Notes under the pieces: model-generated
Seen by the model: only the letters and a program-made list of their open reading frames with translations
Databases searched by the model: none
What the model was told of the DNA's origin: nothing
In this document: piece by piece, positions 42,701 to 51,616 of the stretch
How positions within the stretch are numbered: the first letter of the stretch is position 1
How the letters are laid out: each line of letters opens with the position of its first letter
Source: Mycobacterium sp. 852013-51886_SCH5428379
Lineage (GTDB): Bacteria > Actinomycetota > Actinomycetes > Mycobacteriales > Mycobacteriaceae
Length of the DNA stretch: 64,000 bases
Direction of reading: 5' to 3'
Assembly (NCBI RefSeq): GCF_001665575.1
Contig: NZ_LZSU01000019.1
Span: forward strand, 1-64,000
Translations under genes and position numbers: made by a program

Positions 42701-43287
42701 TGGTCCATCAGCTCGAGGAAGAAGTTGTCGGGACCGAAGATCTCCCGCCACTTGGCCGCCGCCTCCAGCGCTTCGCACTCGTGGCCGAGTCGCAACCGGG
42801 TCTGCACCTCCCCGGACGGGCAGCCGGTGGTGGCGATGATGCCCTCGGCGTGTTCGGCGATCAGTTCGGCATCCATCCGCGACCACTTGCCGAGCTGACC
42901 CTCGAACGAGGCGAGCGAGGAGAGCTTGAACAGGTTGCGCAACCCCGTCGCGTTCTCGGCCATCATCGTCATGTGCGTGTAGGAGCCGCTGCCCGACACG
43001 TCGTCGCTCTTCTGCCCCGGGTCACCCCACAGGACGCGTTTGGTGTCGAACCGCGAGCCGGGGGCGATGTAGGCCTCCACCCCGATGATCGGCTTGATCC
43101 CGGCATCGGTGGCGGCGTTGTAGAACTCGCTGGCCCCGAACATGTTTCCGTGATCGGTCATTCCGATCGCCGGCATCTCGAGGCGTTTGGCCTCGGCCAG
43201 CATCGGCTTGACCTTCGCCGCACCGTCCAGCATCGAGTACTCGGTGTGGTTGTGCAGGTGCACGAACGACTGCGACTGACCGCTCAT
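39724..43287 (-). CDS. dnaE1: DNA polymerase III alpha subunit DnaE1
   Basis: Replicative DNA polymerase, 1187 residues, near the length of the M. tuberculosis protein. The N-terminal PHP domain begins [16 protein letters not shown] and includes [10 protein letters not shown] and ATNDCHYV with metal-binding histidines and aspartates, consistent with the PHP proofreading exonuclease of mycobacterial DnaE1. The polymerase core has [17 protein letters not shown] and the catalytic [15 protein letters not shown]; a helix-hairpin-helix part and a C-terminal OB fold ([18 protein letters not shown]) follow. TAGACT (43302-43297) lies 9 nt before ATG 43287 and there is no ribosome-binding site, so the leader is very short or absent. 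Confidence 0.97.
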   Translation of the reverse strand: MSGQSQSFVHLHNHTEYSMLDGAAKVKPMLAEAKRLEMPAIGMTDHGNMFGASEFYNAATDAGIKPIIGVEAYIAPGSRFDTKRVLWGDPGQKSDDVSGSGSYTHMTMMAENATGLRNLFKLSSLASFEGQLGKWSRMDAELIAEHAEGIIATTGCPSGEVQTRLRLGHECEALEAAAKWREIFGPDNFFLELMDHGLSIERRVREGLLEVGRKLDIRPLATNDCHYVTRDASQNHEALLCIQTGKTLSDPARFKFDGDGYYLKSAAEMRALWDDQVPGACDSTLLIAERVQSYADVWTPRDRMPIFPVPEGHDQASWLHHEVMEGLKRRCKDMPGGVVPDEYIGRAEYEIKVICDKGFPSYFLIVADLINYAKSVDIRVGPGRGSAAGSLVAYALGITNIDPIPHGLLFERFLNPERPSAPDIDIDFDDRRRGEMLRYAANKWGSDRVAQVITFGTIKTKAALKDSARVHYGQPGFAIADRITKALPPPIMAKDISVSGITDPNHERYKEAAEVRALIDTDPDVRTIYETARGLEGLVRNAGVHACAVIMSSEPLIDAIPLWRRPQDGAIITGWDYPSCEAIGLLKMDFLGLRNLTIIGDCIENIKANRGIDLDLEALPLDDPKAYELLGRGDTLGVFQLDGGPMRDLLRRMQPTEFNDIVAVLALYRPGPMGMNAHNDYADRKNGRQAIKPIHPELEEPLKEILSETYGLIVYQEQIMFIAQKVASYTMGKADALRKAMGKKKLEVLEAEYKGFHEGMTANGFSEKAVKALWDTILPFAGYAFNKSHAAGYGLVSYWTAYLKANFPAEYMAGLLTSVGDDKDKAAVYLADCRRLGITVLPPDVNESVQNFASVGNDIRFGLGAVRNVGANVVASLVNTRTERGKYTDFSDYLNKIDIAACNKKVTESLIKAGAFDSLGHPRKGLFLVHTDAVDSVLGTKKAEAMGQFDLFGAADGSGADLGDSVFTIKVPDEEWEDKHKLALEREMLGLYVSGHPLNGVAHLLAAQVDTQIPAILDGDVANEAQVLVGGILASVNRRVNKNGLPWASAQLEDLTGGIEVLFFPQTYSLFGAEIADDVVVLVKAKVAARDDRIALIAHELIVPDFSNAQVDRPLAVSLPTRQCTIDKVSALKQVLANHPGTSQVHLRLISGERITTLELDQALRVTPSSALMGDLKALLGPGCLGG

Positions 43288-43357
43288 AGGTGCGCCAGTC
43301 TATGGTCGACCACCGACACCCCCTCGGCGTGTCGCGTGCCGTGTCCGAAGATTGCCT

Positions 43358-43999
43358 CTACTCGTCCGCCGCGACGGGCACCAGACCGCGCGCGAACAGC
43401 GAGATGAGCTGCCCGGCGATGGGTCCGAGATCGCCGTTCCCGGTGAACGCGGCGTGGAACGCCATGCCGTAGAGGATCACCTGCAGCATGTCGGCGACGG
43501 CTTCGACCTCGGTGTCGGGCTCGAGTTCCCCGCTGCGGACCGCGTCTTCGACCAGCCGCAGCAGAAACGCCCGGATCGGCGAGTGCCCGACGGTCTGCAG
43601 CTCGGGGTTGCGGTGGTACTCCAGCCGGGCGCTGATCAGGAACGGCATCATCGATCGGTCCCGGGTGTCGACCTGGGACACGGCGTCGACGAACGCCGAG
43701 AGCCGGCCCAGCAACGTGGGTGCGTCCACGGCCGCGCCGACACAGTGGGCGATCACGTGGCGGGCCTCGTCGACGATCGCCTCGTACAGGTCCTCGCGTC
43801 CAGGGAAGTAGTAGTGCAGCGTGGGGCGGCTGAGACCGGTGCGCTTGGAGATCGCCTGGAACGTCATCCCCGGGTAGCCACGCTCGTTGAGCACCTCACG
43901 AGCAGCGCGCACGATCTCTTTGCGGGTACGCGTCGAGTCGGCACCCACCGGGCGGCCGAGTGCGCGCTGCGCCGCCTTCACCTGGCTCTTGCGCTGCAC
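43358..43999 (-). CDS. TetR-family transcriptional regulator (Rv1556-like position)
   Basis: A 213-residue TetR protein with a basic leader (QRKSQVKAAQRALGRPVG) and an HTH at about residues 43-72: MTFQAISKRTGLSRPTLHYYFPGREDLYEAIV. The C-terminal domain is all-helical with no recognisable ligand signature. It starts 9 bp after the rarD stop on the same strand, so it may be the last gene of an lspA-rluD-rarD-tetR transcript. No obvious palindrome for it is seen in the short upstream gap, and its targets are unknown. Confidence 0.82.
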   Translation of the reverse strand: MQRKSQVKAAQRALGRPVGADSTRTRKEIVRAAREVLNERGYPGMTFQAISKRTGLSRPTLHYYFPGREDLYEAIVDEARHVIAHCVGAAVDAPTLLGRLSAFVDAVSQVDTRDRSMMPFLISARLEYHRNPELQTVGHSPIRAFLLRLVEDAVRSGELEPDTEVEAVADMLQVILYGMAFHAAFTGNGDLGPIAGQLISLFARGLVPVAADE

Positions 44000-44008
44000 T
44001 CCGCGAAC

Positions 44009-44911
44009 CTAGGACATCGTCGCAGGCCTGGCAACCGTGTCCCGAGGGGGCCTGCGTCGCAGCGCGTCGGCGGCCAGCAACACCAGGGCCAGCCAGATCA
44101 GGCCGAATCCGAGCCAGCGGCCCAGCGGCATCGGCTCGTTGCCGATCAGCACGCCCCACGCCATCTGCAGACCGGGGTTGATATAGAAGAGCAGGCCCAG
44201 CGTCACCAACGTCAGCCGCTGCGCCGCCGCGGCGAACAGCAGCAGCGGGATCGCCGTCACCGGGCCGGCGAGCAGCAGCAGCGCCATGTGGCCGGCACCG
44301 CTGCCCAGGAAGTGGCCCTGCCCGGCCGTCTCCAGCACGACCAGGTAGCCGACCGCGATCGGCAGCGCGAGCAGGGTCTCGACGGCCACACTGACCCGCG
44401 GATCGGCGTCCACCACCTTCTTGACCATCCCGTAGACGCCGAACGACAGCGCCAGCACGACCGCAATGTACGGCGGCTCCCCCACCTCGATCGTCAGCAG
44501 CACCACCGCGACGATCGCGATCGCCAGCGCCACCAGCTGCCACCGGCCGATCCGTTCCCGGAACACCAGCACCCCCAGCGCCACGCTGACCAGCGGGTTG
44601 ATGAAGTAGCCGAGCGCGGCGTCCACGACGTGGTCGTGGGTGACCGCGTAGATGTAGGTGCCCCAGTTCACCGAGATCAGCGCCGACGCGCCAGCCAGCA
44701 GCAGCCAGGTGCGGCCCGACAGCCGGCGCAGATCGCCGAGGCGGCGTGCGACGGCGACCACCAGCAGCAGGAACACCGAGCTCCACACGATGCGGTGGGC
44801 CAGCACCTCAAGGGAGCCGGCGGGAAGCAACAGCAGGAAGAAGCCCGGGCACAGCCCCCACCAGACGTAGGCGCCGACGCCGAAGAGCCAACCAGCCCGG
44901 TCTTTGGTCAA
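44009..44911 (-). CDS. rarD: EamA/RarD-family permease
   Basis: A 300-residue inner-membrane protein with ten predicted membrane segments in two EamA halves. The RarD signature [18 protein letters not shown] opens the protein, followed by [42 protein letters not shown] and [18 protein letters not shown]. RarD proteins are drug/metabolite exporters of uncertain substrate. The start TTG 44911 overlaps the pseudouridine synthase stop as TTGA; the long frame upstream is shadow. Confidence 0.88.
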   Translation of the reverse strand: MTKDRAGWLFGVGAYVWWGLCPGFFLLLLPAGSLEVLAHRIVWSSVFLLLVVAVARRLGDLRRLSGRTWLLLAGASALISVNWGTYIYAVTHDHVVDAALGYFINPLVSVALGVLVFRERIGRWQLVALAIAIVAVVLLTIEVGEPPYIAVVLALSFGVYGMVKKVVDADPRVSVAVETLLALPIAVGYLVVLETAGQGHFLGSGAGHMALLLLAGPVTAIPLLLFAAAAQRLTLVTLGLLFYINPGLQMAWGVLIGNEPMPLGRWLGFGLIWLALVLLAADALRRRPPRDTVARPATMS

Positions 44912-45837
44912 CGGGCGTTCCGGCGCAACACGTCGATGGCGTGCTGCAGATCCTGCGGATAGGGGCTGGTTATCTCTACCCAGCGGCCGTCGGCGGGGTG
45001 CGCGAAGGCCAGCGATCGGGCGTGCAGCCACTGCCGCTCGAGCCCGAGTTTCTTGGCCAGCGTCGGATCGGCGCCGTAGGTGAGGTCGCCGCAGCACGGA
45101 TGGTGCAGCGCGGCGAAGTGCACGCGGATCTGATGGGTACGACCGGTTTCCAGGTGGACGTCGAGCAGGCTGGCCGCCTGGTGCGCCTCGAGGGTGTCGT
45201 AGTGGGTGACACTGTTGCGCCCGCCCTCGACGACGGCGAATTTCCAGTCGTTGCCTCGGTGTCTGCCGATCGGCGCGTCGATGGTCCCGCTGCTGGGGTC
45301 GGGATGGCCCTGTACGAGGGCGTGATAGCGCTTCTCGACCGTGCGCTGTTTGAACGCCCGCTTGAGCACCGTGTAGGCGCGCTCCGACAGCGCCACCACC
45401 ATCACCCCGGAGGTCCCGACGTCCAGCCGGTGCACGATGCCCTGCCGCTCGTGGATGCCCGACGTGCTGATCCGGAAGCCGGCCGCGGCCAGCCCGCCCA
45501 GCACCGTCGGCCCGTGCCAACCGACGGTCGCGTGCGCGGCCACCCCCGGCGGTTTGTCCACGGCGACGATGTCGTCGTCGGAGTACAGGATGTCCATACC
45601 CTCGATCTCGACCGGTGTGTTCTCCACGGGCGCGGGGGCCTCGGGCAGCCGCACCTCGAGCCAGGCGCCTGCAGTGAGTTTGTCGGATTTCGCCGCCGGG
45701 CTGCCGTCGATGTCGACGCCCCCGTCCTCGGCCATCGCCGCGGCCGCGGTGCGCGATACACCGAGCAGCCGGGACAGCCCGGCGTCGACGCGCATACCGG
45801 CCAGACCCTCGGGAACCGGCATCGAACGGGTGCTCAC
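44908..45837 (-). CDS. RluD-type 23S rRNA pseudouridine synthase (Rv1540-like)
   Basis: A 309-residue RluA/RluD-family enzyme that isomerises uridines in large-subunit rRNA. It has an N-terminal S4-type RNA-binding segment ([30 protein letters not shown]) and the catalytic motif [18 protein letters not shown] with the nucleophile Asp. [10 protein letters not shown] and [18 protein letters not shown] are further family motifs. GTG 45837 overlaps the lspA TAG stop by one base. The order lspA then rluD is common in bacteria. The exact modified uridines are inferred from the family only. Confidence 0.92.
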   Translation of the reverse strand: MSTRSMPVPEGLAGMRVDAGLSRLLGVSRTAAAAMAEDGGVDIDGSPAAKSDKLTAGAWLEVRLPEAPAPVENTPVEIEGMDILYSDDDIVAVDKPPGVAAHATVGWHGPTVLGGLAAAGFRISTSGIHERQGIVHRLDVGTSGVMVVALSERAYTVLKRAFKQRTVEKRYHALVQGHPDPSSGTIDAPIGRHRGNDWKFAVVEGGRNSVTHYDTLEAHQAASLLDVHLETGRTHQIRVHFAALHHPCCGDLTYGADPTLAKKLGLERQWLHARSLAFAHPADGRWVEITSPYPQDLQHAIDVLRRNAR

Positions 45838-46508
45838 TAGCTCTGATCGGCCTTCGACTCGGCCTGATCCGATGCGTCGTCCGGCTGGCGCCTCCCGACG
45901 GAATCCGATGCGTCGTCCGGCTGGCGCCTCCCGACGGTGTCGTAGTCGAATCCGAACATCGACAGCACCACCAGCAGGATCGCCCCGCCGACCACGGACG
46001 GATCCGCCACGTTGAACACCGGCCACCAGCCGATGGACAGGAAGTCAACGACGTGTCCGCGCAGCGGTCCCGGTGACCGGAAGAACCGGTCCACCAGGTT
46101 GCCCATCGCCCCGCCCAGGATCATGCCCAGGCCCAGCGCCCACCACGGCGACACCAGGCGTCGGCCCATCCAGATGATGCCGATCACCACGCCGGTGGCG
46201 ACCAGCGTCAGCACCCACGTGTAGCCGGTCGCCATCGAGAACGCCGCACCGGAGTTGCGCACCAGGGTCCAGGTCACGGTGTCGCCGATGATCGATACCG
46301 GCTGCCCGGGGGTGAGCAACCGCACCGCGAGCACCTTGGTCACCACGTCGAGGGCGAGGACCACCGCCGCGACCGACAGCAACAGGAACAGCCGTCGGCG
46401 CGGTCGCACAGCCCCGCCGACGGCACCGCCGTCGCTGCCGACCTCGGTGGCCGCGGGCTCCGCGGCAGCGGTCGCGGGCTCGGCTTTGCCCGGGGTTTCG
46501 TCAGTCAC
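45837..46508 (-). CDS. lspA: Lipoprotein signal peptidase
   Basis: Aspartyl protease that removes signal peptides from lipidated prolipoproteins, the step after Lgt. The 223-residue protein has an Ala/Glu-rich cytoplasmic N-terminus of about 38 residues, four membrane segments, [11 protein letters not shown], and the catalytic pair in [11 protein letters not shown] and [18 protein letters not shown]. The C-terminus (residues about 197-223) is hydrophilic and contains a perfect 12-residue tandem duplication, [15 protein letters not shown] 46508 start; the divergent ansA begins 44 bp away. Confidence 0.95.
   Translation of the reverse strand: MTDETPGKAEPATAAAEPAATEVGSDGGAVGGAVRPRRRLFLLLSVAAVVLALDVVTKVLAVRLLTPGQPVSIIGDTVTWTLVRNSGAAFSMATGYTWVLTLVATGVVIGIIWMGRRLVSPWWALGLGMILGGAMGNLVDRFFRSPGPLRGHVVDFLSIGWWPVFNVADPSVVGGAILLVVLSMFGFDYDTVGRRQPDDASDSVGRRQPDDASDQAESKADQS
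45867..45938 (-). repeat. 36-bp tandem duplication in the lspA 3' end
   Basis: 45867-45902 and 45903-45938 are identical over 35 of 36 bases, in frame, each encoding [12 protein letters not shown] or nearly so. Identity at third codon positions shows the event is recent. Confidence 0.95.
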
Positions 46509-46540
46509 GCATCCATCATCCCAAACGCGGCGGGCTGCGG

Positions 46541-46546
46541 GACAAT
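46541..46546 (+). promoter_or_regulatory. Probable leaderless -10 element of ansA
   Basis: GACAAT lies 6 nt before GTG 46553; same hexamer as at trpE and hisD. Confidence 0.45.
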
Positions 46547-46552
46547 CCGCAC

Positions 46553-47479
46553 GTGAGCCTTGTCGTGATCAGCACCGGCGGCACGATCGCCACCAGCACC
46601 GACGCCGACGGCGTCCGTCGCCCCGACCGCACCGGCGCGGATCTGACCGCCGGACTGGATGTCGCCGTGGTGGACCTGCTCCGCGCGGACAGCTCCGCGC
46701 TCGGTCCGCCCGAGTGGGATCTGATCGGCGCCGCAGTGCGCAGGGCGGTCGGTGACGGCGCAGACGGGGTGGTGATCACCCACGGCACCGACACCCTCGA
46801 GGAGACGGCCCTGTGGCTGGACCTGACGTATCAGGGCTTCGTGCCCGTGGTCCTGACCGGTGCGATGCGCAGTGCTGACGCCCCCGATGCCGACGGACCC
46901 GCCAACCTGCGCGACGCGCTGACCGTCGCCGGCGATTCGGCCGCGCGCGGGCTGGGTGTGCTGGTGGCGTTCTCCGGCCGCGTCCGCCGGCCGCTCGGGC
47001 TGAACAAGGTGGGCGGCTCGACGCTGGACTGTTTCGCCGGCCCGGAGGTGGGTGAGGTCACCGCGGGCCGGTTCACCGTCACCGGGCAGAAAAGCGGGGT
47101 GCGGTTCGGGGAGCTGACCGCGGCCGACGCGCCGCGGGTGGACATCGCCGCGGTGTATGCGGGCTCCGACGCCGTCGCGCTCGACGCCTTCGCCGCCGCG
47201 GGCGCGCGGGCGGTCGTGCTGGAGGCGATGGGGGCGGGTAACGCCGGACCGGACGTCATCGCCGGGGTGCGGCGGTTGTGCGCTGACGGGATCGTGGTGG
47301 CGGTGGCCACCCGAGTGCCGGGCGGGAGCGTCAGCCCGGCCTACGGTCCGGGCCGGGAGTTGGCCGACGCCGGGGCGGTCGTCGTCCCCGGCTTGCGGCC
47401 GCCGCAGGCGCGGGTGCTGCTGATGGCCGCGCTGGCGGCGGGTCGAGACCCGGGTGAGGTCTTCGCGCGCTGGGGCTGA
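46553..47479 (+). CDS. ansA: L-asparaginase
   Basis: Hydrolyses asparagine to aspartate and ammonia. The 308-residue protein has both active-site signatures: [11 protein letters not shown] near the N-terminus with the nucleophile Thr, and [19 protein letters not shown] with Thr-Asp. [12 protein letters not shown] and [15 protein letters not shown] are typical of the C-terminal domain. No signal peptide is visible, so it is cytoplasmic by sequence, although mycobacterial AnsA has been discussed as exported. Start GTG 46553 follows GACAAT. Counterpart of Rv1538c. Confidence 0.94.
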   Translation: MSLVVISTGGTIATSTDADGVRRPDRTGADLTAGLDVAVVDLLRADSSALGPPEWDLIGAAVRRAVGDGADGVVITHGTDTLEETALWLDLTYQGFVPVVLTGAMRSADAPDADGPANLRDALTVAGDSAARGLGVLVAFSGRVRRPLGLNKVGGSTLDCFAGPEVGEVTAGRFTVTGQKSGVRFGELTAADAPRVDIAAVYAGSDAVALDAFAAAGARAVVLEAMGAGNAGPDVIAGVRRLCADGIVVAVATRVPGGSVSPAYGPGRELADAGAVVVPGLRPPQARVLLMAALAAGRDPGEVFARWG

Positions 47480-47483
47480 ACCG

Positions 47484-47548
47484 CCGCGAGCGTGCGTGTT
47501 TGCACGCGACACGCCGGGCAATAGTTGGCAGTTTGCGCACGCTCGCGG
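47484..47548. repeat. 65-bp intergenic palindromic element between ansA and dinX
   Basis: Perfect 13-bp arms CCGCGAGCGTGCG (47484-47496) and CGCACGCTCGCGG (47536-47548) enclose a 39-bp loop. GCGTGC/GCACGC (47490-47507) can form an alternative small hairpin in the left half. It lies 4 bp after the ansA stop, between two convergent genes, where it could act as a bidirectional terminator. Its form resembles dispersed palindromes seen in mycobacterial intergenic regions; copy number cannot be judged from one window. Confidence 0.7.
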
Positions 47549-47570
47549 GTGTTCGCCCACGGTGTCGGTG

Positions 47571-48938
47571 CTACGTCGCGTCCTCGGAACCCAGTGCGGC
47601 GACGTAGTCCGGCCAGTCCAGGCTGTCGACCGGGTTCGCACGCGTCACCTCGGGCGCGGACGCCGGGAAGGTGCGCGTCGGCCCGGGTCCGGTGCTACGG
47701 GTCTCGAACCGCACGGTCATGACACCGTGGCCGGCGCCCTGGATCCAACCGTGGCCGAACTCGGGATGGGTGACGTCGTCGCCGACGCCCCACGCGGGCG
47801 GTGTCGCGGCGAGCGCGCTGACCGTCGACCCGACGGTGGCGACTGCACCCTGCGCCTCCTCGGTGACCGATTCCAGATTCGGAAACAGCGACTCCTGAAG
47901 CACCTCGGTCAGCCCCGAGAAGCCCACGCCCACAAGACGAATGGGTCCGATCTCCGCCGGGTCGAGCAGCAACCGCCGTGCCGTGGCGATCAAGGTCGCC
48001 GAATCGGTGGTCGCCGACGGCAGGGTGGCCGAACGGGTCAGGGTGCTCATATCCGACTTCTTGAGTTTGACCGTGACCGTGCGGGCGCCGCGACCGTCCT
48101 TCTGCAGTCTGCGGTGTGCGTGCTCCCCGATCGGACCCGCCGCTTCCCGGAGTTGGTCGAGGGTGATGAGGTCGGCCGGGAACGTCGATTCCGCGCTGAT
48201 CTGTTTGGCCTCGGCGCGTTCGGCGACGGGCCGGTCATCGATCCCCCGGGCCAGCCGATGCAGTGCCGGTCCCACCGTGGCGCCGAGGACGTCGGCGGCC
48301 TCGGCGTCCGACAGCGCGGCGAACCGCCCGATCGTCTCGATGCCGATGCGGTGCAACTTGTCCTCGGCCACCGGCCCGATTCCCCACAGCCTGCGCACGG
48401 GCAGCCCGTGGAGCAGTTCACGCTGTTCGTCGGGCCGCACCACCCGGACCCCGTCCGGTTTGGCCAGCCCCGACGCGATCTTCGCCAGCTGCTTACCCGA
48501 TCCGGCGCCGACGGACGCGATCAGGCCGGTCACCTCGCGCACGGTGGCCCGCAGCCGCTCGCAGAACGCCTCGGCCTCCTCGGCCGACGCCCCGGCCAGC
48601 TCGACCGGCTCCCCGAACGCCTCGTCGAAGGACAGCTGTTCGAGTACCGGGACCAGGGTCCGCACGGTGTCGAAGACCCGCCGGCTCGCGACGCCGTAGA
48701 CGACGCCGCGTGGCGGCAGCACCACCGCGGGGGCACCGACCATCCGGCGAGCCTGGTGCATCGGCATCGCCGAGCGGGCGCCGTGCACGCGGGCCTCGTA
48801 GCTGGCGCCGGCCACCACACCGCGACCGCCCAACCCGCCGACCAGCACCGGTCGGCCCCGCAGTGTGGGACGGGTCAGCTGCTCCACCGACGCGAAGAAC
48901 GCGTCCATGTCCAGGTGCAGGACCCACCGCGCGTCCAC
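47571..48938 (-). CDS. dinX: Y-family DNA polymerase IV DinX (DinB1)
   Basis: Translesion polymerase of 455 residues. The palm has [13 protein letters not shown] and [11 protein letters not shown] with metal-binding Asp and Asp-Glu, the steric-gate phenylalanine lies in DAFFASVE, and [19 protein letters not shown] is the helix-hairpin-helix thumb. The little-finger domain includes [19 protein letters not shown]. The motif LQESLF at about residue 355 is a beta-clamp binding peptide. The C-terminal 100 residues ([31 protein letters not shown]) are the extra domain of the Rv1537 type. GTG 48938 follows TAGCAT by 8 nt. Confidence 0.94.
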   Translation of the reverse strand: MDARWVLHLDMDAFFASVEQLTRPTLRGRPVLVGGLGGRGVVAGASYEARVHGARSAMPMHQARRMVGAPAVVLPPRGVVYGVASRRVFDTVRTLVPVLEQLSFDEAFGEPVELAGASAEEAEAFCERLRATVREVTGLIASVGAGSGKQLAKIASGLAKPDGVRVVRPDEQRELLHGLPVRRLWGIGPVAEDKLHRIGIETIGRFAALSDAEAADVLGATVGPALHRLARGIDDRPVAERAEAKQISAESTFPADLITLDQLREAAGPIGEHAHRRLQKDGRGARTVTVKLKKSDMSTLTRSATLPSATTDSATLIATARRLLLDPAEIGPIRLVGVGFSGLTEVLQESLFPNLESVTEEAQGAVATVGSTVSALAATPPAWGVGDDVTHPEFGHGWIQGAGHGVMTVRFETRSTGPGPTRTFPASAPEVTRANPVDSLDWPDYVAALGSEDAT

Positions 48939-48946
48939 ACCCGCAG

Positions 48947-48964
48947 ATGCTAGGGCGTTAGCCT
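48947..48964. promoter_or_regulatory. Divergent leaderless promoters of dinX and the S4-domain gene
   Basis: Minus strand: TAGCAT (48952-48947), 8 nt before dinX GTG 48938. Plus strand: TAGCCT (48959-48964), 6 nt before ATG 48971. No LexA-type box is visible between the genes. Confidence 0.45.
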
Positions 48965-48970
48965 GACGGG

Positions 48971-49183
48971 ATGCGAGAGGTGCCCATCAGCGATGAGTCG
49001 ATCCGCCTCGGGCAGTTCCTGAAACTGGCCTCGCTGATCGACAGCGGGGCCGACGCCAAGGCCGTGATCGCCGACGGGATGGTCACCGTCAACGGGGACG
49101 TGGAGACCCGGCGGGGGCGTCAACTGCACGCCGGCGACACCGTCGCACTCGGCGACGAGGCCGCCGTCGTCACCCGCGGTTGA
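48971..49183 (+). CDS. Small S4-domain RNA-binding protein
   Basis: A 70-residue protein made almost wholly of one S4 fold: [50 protein letters not shown]. It matches the YbcJ/YaaA-like group of stand-alone S4 proteins, which bind structured RNA; no partner is known here. The start ATG is probably leaderless. The last 14 bp overlap the convergent HxlR gene. Confidence 0.85.
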   Translation: MREVPISDESIRLGQFLKLASLIDSGADAKAVIADGMVTVNGDVETRRGRQLHAGDTVALGDEAAVVTRG

Positions 49184-50078
49184 CCACCCGGACCGCCTCG
49201 GCGCTCAGCGTCCGGTCGCACTGATCGCACGCCAACTCCGGGACGAAGTCCGTCCCACACGCGGTGTGGGTGAGCACGAGCGCGGAGCCCTCCGGGGCGC
49301 CGAACCACTCCTCGGCCCAGTGGATCGACGCCGCCACCACCGGATAAAACGCGCGCCCCTTCGGCGTGAGGTGATACTCAGACCAGTCCGCGCGGCGAGG
49401 ATGGGCCGCGGCCTGCAGCACCCCGATGTCGCAGAACACCCGCAGATGTTCGGCCACCAGCGCGGCCGGCGCCCCGAGCCGGGTCTGGAAGTCGCTGAAC
49501 CGCCGGGTCCCCAGAAACGCGGCACCGATGATCGCCGACGCCCAGCGGTTGCCGAAGATCGCCATCGTCTCCGGGAACAGCCCGGGCGCATCGCCGCGGG
49601 TGCGCCTGCGGGTCGTCCCGCGGGGCACGGACCGCTGCCATCCGCCGCTGGGGCCCCACCGTCCGGTGATGTCGGCCGTTCCGGTCTCTCGGCGGCAGCC
49701 GGCACACCGCAGCACCGGCGAGAACTCCACCCCGCATCCGGTGTGCTCCATCGCGGGCAGCGTCGTGGCATGCTCGTCCACCCACGTCCGCTCCCAGTGC
49801 CAGATGGACACCAGAACCGGCCAGAGCGCCTGGCAGCGCTCGGTGGGCAGATATCCCGCCCGCAGCGGCTGCTGCTGATACACCCGCCGCTCCAGCAGCC
49901 CGTCGTCGACGAGGGCCCGCAGCCGGCCTGTCAGCACGGCCGCCGAGATGGGCAGAGTGGTGAAGTCGGTGAAACGCCTTGCGCCCAGCAGGGATTCGCG
50001 CACGATCAGCAGGGTCCACTCGTCGCCGAGCAGGCCCAGCATCCGCCCTATCGCGTTGACCTCACCGTCGGTGGTCAC
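49170..50078 (-). CDS. Tandem double-HxlR transcriptional regulator
   Basis: A 302-residue protein made of two HxlR-type winged-helix domains. Repeat 1 (about residues 8-130) has LLGDEWTLLIVRESLLGARRFTDFTTLPISAAVLTGRLRALVDDGLLERR. Repeat 2 (about 168-290) has FGNRWASAIIGAAFLGTRRFSDFQTRLGAPAALVAEHLRVFCDIGVL. Each ends in a small metal-ribbon-like motif: H112, C115, C125, C128 and H271, C274, C284, C287 (HTxCG then CxxC). A basic, Arg-rich linker at residues 150-165 joins them. It overlaps the carotenoid oxygenase stop as GTGA, so the two are one operon, and it probably binds the 21-bp palindrome upstream. A single polypeptide would mimic a normal HxlR dimer. Confidence 0.82.
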   Translation of the reverse strand: MTTDGEVNAIGRMLGLLGDEWTLLIVRESLLGARRFTDFTTLPISAAVLTGRLRALVDDGLLERRVYQQQPLRAGYLPTERCQALWPVLVSIWHWERTWVDEHATTLPAMEHTGCGVEFSPVLRCAGCRRETGTADITGRWGPSGGWQRSVPRGTTRRRTRGDAPGLFPETMAIFGNRWASAIIGAAFLGTRRFSDFQTRLGAPAALVAEHLRVFCDIGVLQAAAHPRRADWSEYHLTPKGRAFYPVVAASIHWAEEWFGAPEGSALVLTHTACGTDFVPELACDQCDRTLSAEAVRVVNRG

Positions 50079-51565
50079 CGCGGACTGTGCCAGCGCCGCA
50101 ACTCGTCGCCGGCCACCCAGGTGGAATGCGTTCCGCTGCAGACCCTCTCAGGCAACCGCAGCGTGCACACCGGGCCGTCGGTGACGCGTGCGGCGTCGAA
50201 CACCAGGCAGTAGGACGCGTCGTCGTTCATGTCGGTGGTCAGCGTGACCAGGTAGCCGTCGTCCTCCGCGGTGCTGCCGGGCCGCGGCGCCATGGAGGCC
50301 TCGCTGCCGAACACCCCGTCGCCGAACGCGTAACGCTCTTCGCTGCCGGTGGACAGGTCGTGGCGGACCAGCCCGTCGAACAGGAACCAGCCCGGCTTGC
50401 CGGTGGCGGCATACACGTACCGGTAGGGGCGGGTCTGGTAGTCGCCGTTCATCATCCCGAACTCGGTGAGGCGCTCCGACAGCCGCTCCTCGGTCACCGC
50501 CCCGGTGATGAGGTTGAACCGCCAGCGGTGCAGATGCGATTCGAAACCGTCGAGCGCCAGGTAGCGGAAGGCCGCCTCCTCCAACGACTTCGCACCCTTC
50601 GTCGACGGTGACGGATTGTCCTGGAAGAACCCGTCGAGCACGATCTCGTCGCCGTACTCGAAGGCGTTGACGAAGTGCAGGGCGTAGGTGGGGGCCGCCT
50701 CGAACCACCGCACCTGCGATCGGTCGCCGCGGCGGGGCAGCACCGCGAACCGGGACGGCAGGTCCCGGTGGAACACCGGCGCGTGGATGTCCTGCTTCAA
50801 CAGCGACGGTTCCCAGAACAGCGGGAAGTCGTTGAGGATCACGTAGTTCTCGGTGAACGCCATATCGTGCGGCATCCGCGGGCCGGGCAGCGGCACGTCG
50901 GTGTGGTGCACCAGGTTCGCGTCCTTGTCCACCACGCCGTAACGCAGGAACGGCGCCTCCTTGCTGTAGCTGAAGAACAGCAGCTCCCCGGTGACCGCAT
51001 CGACCTTGGGATGCGCCGATACGCCCCATTGCGGGAAGTCGCCGTGCCAGGTCTCCTTGCCGAGCGTGTCGGCGGTGTAGGGGTCGACGCGGTACAGGTC
51101 GCCGCACATGTAGAAGCTCGTGAGCGCGGTCCCCCGGTGCACGACGACGTCGGTGCTCGACGCGTCCTTCATCCGGGTGCGCGCGCCCCAGCCGTCCTCG
51201 CGTTTCGCCGCCGACGGCATCTCGATGAAGCCGGCCCACAGCGGACCGCCGGCCTCATTCTCGGCGAGGAAGCCGTCGGTGCGGACGAACCTGTTGCGGT
51301 AGTGAGCTTTTCCGTCGGCGAATTCGACGATGTGGATCATGCCGTCGCCGTCGAACGGGTGATACGCCGTCGCTGCCGGATGCAGCGGGTTCTCGGTGTT
51401 GCGCAGATACATGCCGTCCAGATCGGCAGGCACCTCACCGGCGACCACCTCGAGATCGTCGGCGCGCCACTCGGTGAGCTGGGGCCGCCACGGCCCGGTC
51501 CGGTACGGGTGATCGTCGTCCGCCGGGAGCGTCGAGGTGAACGTCCCGATGCGTTGTGCGCCCAT
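50075..51565 (-). CDS. Carotenoid cleavage oxygenase (RPE65 family)
   Basis: Non-haem iron dioxygenase of 496 residues. The four iron-binding histidines are readable: H185 (GVSAHPK), H233 (RMPHDMAF), H297 (YALHFVNAFEYGDE) and H480 (CSGTHSTW). FLRNTENP-like DGMYLRNTENPLHP near residue 51 and YHPFDGDGMIHIVEF are family blades. No signal peptide. It would cleave a carotenoid, apocarotenoid or stilbene-like double bond; M. tuberculosis has a related enzyme, Rv0654. No carotenoid synthesis genes lie in the window. It starts at ATG 51565 from a leaderless promoter that overlaps the 21-bp palindrome. Confidence 0.9.
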   Translation of the reverse strand: MGAQRIGTFTSTLPADDDHPYRTGPWRPQLTEWRADDLEVVAGEVPADLDGMYLRNTENPLHPAATAYHPFDGDGMIHIVEFADGKAHYRNRFVRTDGFLAENEAGGPLWAGFIEMPSAAKREDGWGARTRMKDASSTDVVVHRGTALTSFYMCGDLYRVDPYTADTLGKETWHGDFPQWGVSAHPKVDAVTGELLFFSYSKEAPFLRYGVVDKDANLVHHTDVPLPGPRMPHDMAFTENYVILNDFPLFWEPSLLKQDIHAPVFHRDLPSRFAVLPRRGDRSQVRWFEAAPTYALHFVNAFEYGDEIVLDGFFQDNPSPSTKGAKSLEEAAFRYLALDGFESHLHRWRFNLITGAVTEERLSERLTEFGMMNGDYQTRPYRYVYAATGKPGWFLFDGLVRHDLSTGSEERYAFGDGVFGSEASMAPRPGSTAEDDGYLVTLTTDMNDDASYCLVFDAARVTDGPVCTLRLPERVCSGTHSTWVAGDELRRWHSPR

Positions 51566-51571
51566 GGCCGG

Positions 51572-51601
51572 AAACTACAGTTGACAGAGTGACTCTGTCA
51601 A
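51572..51601 (-). promoter_or_regulatory. Promoter and perfect 21-bp operator between the carotenoid oxygenase and thiolase genes
   Basis: Arms TTGACAGAGT (51581-51590) and ACTCTGTCAA (51592-51601) flank a single central G. Read on the minus strand, TTGACA (51601-51596), an 18-bp spacer and TAGTTT (51577-51572) end 6 nt before ATG 51565, a near-consensus leaderless promoter. The palindrome fills the -35 and most of the spacer. Each arm holds a TTGACA, so a plus-strand promoter for the thiolase is also possible. Confidence 0.8.
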
Positions 51602-51616
51602 TTGAACTATGGGGTC

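Noticed and set aside
43352..44962. 536-codon plus-strand open frame across tetR and rarD
   Set aside because: It spans two well-supported minus-strand genes and their gap, and its translation is rich in Gln/Arg/His with low-complexity runs, typical of antisense reading.
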